This document shows positions 61,661 to 64,000 of a stretch of DNA of 64,000 nt, one piece after another. The DNA is from Salvia splendens (taxonomy: Eukaryota; Streptophyta; Magnoliopsida; Lamiales; Lamiaceae): positions 13,052,589 to 13,116,588 of the forward strand of contig NC_056052.1 of NCBI RefSeq assembly GCF_004379255.2, in the 5' to 3' direction. The notes below the pieces were generated by a model that did no database searches, was not told the DNA's origin, and saw only the letters and a list, made by a program, of their open reading frames with translations. The first letter of the stretch is position 1. Every line of letters begins with the position of its first letter. A program made the position numbers and the translations under genes.

Positions 61661-61850
61661 ATACCAAAATGTGGCAGTTACTTTTCCGTCAAATGTCAAT
61701 AATAACCCTGTAATGCATACAACCACCTTCTATAATGCAACACGGAACCAGTTTTATAGAATCAATCTGATCCGTTGATGCCTTAGATCTAACGCGTAAT
61801 ATTAAGAAGGAAAAAGGATCTAAGATGTGAAAAGGAGAATAACGCTCCCC

Positions 61851-62688
61851 TATATAGGGATGTATTCATTTCCTTTTCTTATATTTCCTCCTTTTTCCTT
61901 CTTAATATCATCCATTAGATTAGAGAAATGGACGGTCAACAATTTGTTAGTAATGTCTACGTACTATACCCTAGCCCCTAAGCTTATTAAACCCTTAGGG
62001 GAAATAAGAAACGTATGTCAAACATCATAACATGGTACATCTTATTCGTATGCATTGCAGTTCACATATTGTGCATTATATAGTTAATAACATCCATTAC
62101 TCGTGACAATTTGGTGAATTATTCGTATCGTTTTATAATTTGTTATTAATGCGTACGTACTATACCCTAGCCCCTAAGCTTATTAAACCCTTAGGGGAAA
62201 CAAGAAACGTGTGTCAAACATCATAACACAGCACCTCTTGTTCGTATGCATTGCAGTTCACAAATTGTGCATTATATAGTCAATTATATCCATTACTCAT
62301 TACCATGTGAAGATTACATACGTGTCTATGTACTATACCCTAGCCCCTAAGCTTATTAAACCCTTAGGGGAAACAAGAAACGTGTGTCCAAACATCATAA
62401 CATGGTACATCTTATTCGTATGCATTGCAGTTCACATATTGTACATTATATAGTCAATTATATGCATTACTCGTGACCATGTGGTGCATTATTCGCAGAT
62501 ACCAAAATGTGGCAGTTACTTTTCCGTCAAATGTCAATAATAACCCTGTAATGCATACAACCACCTTCTATAATGCAACACGGAACCTGTTTTATAGAAT
62601 CAATCTGATCCGTTGATGCCTTAGATCTAACGCGTAATATTAAGAAGGAAAAAGGATCTAAGATGTGAAAAGGAGAATAACGCTCCCC
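61851..62688. repeat. 838-bp tandem unit 1 (deletion derivative of the foldback element)
   Basis: It begins TATATAGGGATGTATTCATT. The left terminus is joined at GACGGTCAACAATTTG directly to the right arm, so the left arm and loop of the parent are missing. It ends with the same right terminus CGCTCCCC as the parent. Repeated 63- and 67-codon frames inside are by-products of the repeat. Confidence 0.92.
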
Positions 62689-63526
62689 TATATAGGGATG
62701 TATTCATTTCCTTTTCTTATATTTCCTCCTTTTTCCTTCTTAATATCATCCATTAGATTAGAGAAATGGACGGTCAACAATTTGTTAGTAATGTCTACGT
62801 ACTATACCCTAGCCCCTAAGCTTATTAAACCCTTAGGGGAAACAAGAAACGTATGTCAAACATCATAACATGGTACATCTTATTCGTATGCATTGCAGTT
62901 CACATATTGTGCATTATATAGTTAATAACATCCATTACTCGTGACAATTTGGTGAATTATTCGTATCGTTTTATAATTTGTTATTAATGCGTACGTACTA
63001 TACCCTAGCCCCTAAGCTTATTAAACCCTTAGGGGAAACAAGAAACGTGTGTCAAACATCATAACACAGCACCTCTTGTTCGTATGCATTGCAGTTCACA
63101 AATTGTGCATTATATAGTCAATTATATCCATTACTCATTACCATGTGAAGATTACATACGTGTCTACGTACTATACCCTAGCCCCTAAGCTTATTAAACC
63201 CTTAGGGGAAACAAGAAACGTGTGTCCAAACATCATAACATGGTACATCTTATTCGTATGCATTGCAGTTCACATATTGTACATTATATAGTCAATTATA
63301 TGCATTACTCGTGACCATGTGGTGCATTATTCGCAGATACCAAAATGTGGCAGTTACTTTTCCGTCAAATGTCAATAATAACCCTGTAATGCATACAACC
63401 ACCTTCTATAATGCAACACAGAACCAGTTTTATAGAATCAATCTGATCCGTTGATGCCTTAGATCTAACGCGTAATATTAAGAAGGAAAAATGATCTAAG
63501 ATGTGAAAAGGAGAATAACGCTCCCC
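62689..63526. repeat. 838-bp tandem unit 2
   Basis: It is the same length and structure as unit 1, with only scattered substitutions (for example GGAACCAG/GGAACCTG-type changes), so amplification is recent. Confidence 0.92.
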
Positions 63527-64000
63527 TATATAGGGATGTATTCATTTCCTTTTCTTATATTTCCTCCTTTTTCCTTCTTAATATCAGTCATTAGATTAGA
63601 GAAATTGACGGTCAACAATTTGTTAGTAATGTCTACGTACTATACCCTAGCCCCTAAGCTTATTAAACCCTTAGGGGAAACAAGAAACGTATGTCAAACA
63701 TCATAACATGGTACATCTTATTCGTATGCATTGCAGTTCACATATTGTGCATTATATAGTTAATAACATCCATTACTCGTGACAATTTGGTGAATTATTC
63801 GTATCGTTTTATAATTTGTTATTAATGCGTACGTACTATACCCTAGCCCCTAAGCTTATTAAACCCTTAGGGGAAACAAGAAACGTGTGTCAAACATCAT
63901 AACACAGCACCTCTTGTTCGTATGCATTGCAGTTCACAAATTGTGCATTATATAGTCAATTATATCCATTACTCATTACCATGTGAAGATTACATACGTG
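63527..64000. repeat. 838-bp tandem unit 3, cut by the window end
   Basis: 474 bases of a third unit are visible. Private changes include ATATCAGTCATTAG and GAGAAATTGACGG. The array continues beyond the window. Confidence 0.9.

Larger units (their letters stand above)
60229..61850. mobile_element. (TA)n-flanked foldback element, 1.6 kb
   Basis: The left end reads GGATGTATTCATTTCCTTTT and then on to CTTCTTAATAT. The right end on the minus strand reads GGGGAGCGTTATTCTCCTTT and then on to CTTCTTAATAT, giving about 52-bp imperfect inverted termini. Between them two long arms (60405-60955 and 61109-61660) are inverted copies of each other around a 153-bp spacer. Each arm holds three copies of a subunit with CTACGTACTATACCCTAGCC and the hairpin CCCCTAAG...CTTAGGGG. 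No transposase. Insertion into a TA tract recalls the rice Micron MITEs, but I claim only similarity of target. Confidence 0.75.

Noticed and set aside
61587..63706. Recurring 63- and 67-codon frames spaced 838 bp
   Set aside because: They repeat only because the DNA unit repeats, and they run through the arm and the terminal inverted repeat without any known domain.

Overview
The window is plant nuclear DNA from a eudicot, probably an asterid. The evidence is a dicot-type single-exon gene of the 'protamine P1-like' family, a CYP71-type cytochrome P450 fragment, an Ac-like hAT transposon, many Stowaway-type MITEs (CTCCCTCCGTCC ends with TA target duplications) and tRNA-headed SINEs. There is no bacterial or organellar organisation and no CRISPR. 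Lamiales is a guess from the general look of the repeats and is not demonstrated.

Layout. (1) 1-45,160 is one uninterrupted, AT-rich minisatellite-type array of roughly 20-21-bp monomers with the core GATAAAATGATA. The monomers form higher-order repeats of 907 or 791 bp, each made of a constant 272-bp block plus a variable 635- or 519-bp block, with multi-kilobase duplications on top. The many short minus-strand reading frames in it come from a 21-bp period that leaves all minus frames mostly open; I do not regard them as genes. (2) 45,161-45,353 is unique sequence ending in CACCCC against a (TA)n tract. It looks like the right end of a transposon whose interior is the array. (3) 45,386-47,256 is a second (TA)n-bounded element with 61-bp inverted termini, a 44-bp tandem repeat and a captured, truncated P450 5' end. 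(4) 47,257-49,440 holds MITEs, one nested in another. (5) 49,633-50,844 is the only intact host gene I can support. (6) 51,028-55,085 is a hAT transposon with an exact 8-bp target duplication; its BED-finger/hATC transposase carries two frameshifts, and it sits in the terminus of a MITE. (7) 55,094-58,567 is a mosaic of nested MITEs and a SINE with a perfect 20-bp target duplication. (8) 59,333-60,202 holds an LTR-like fragment and a SINE with two tRNA-like parts. (9) 60,229-64,000 is a (TA)n-bounded foldback element with 551-bp arms, followed by tandem 838-bp deletion derivatives that run off the window.

The most interesting pattern is that three separate (TA)n-flanked, non-autonomous elements each carry an internal tandem repeat: 21 bp, 44 bp, and about 170-200 bp in foldback. 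Two of them share the terminal signature GGGG(T/A)GCGTTAT. The 45-kb satellite may therefore be an overgrown internal minisatellite of such an element. Some patches of the array are rich in small indels against near-perfect neighbours, which may be assembly or consensus error.
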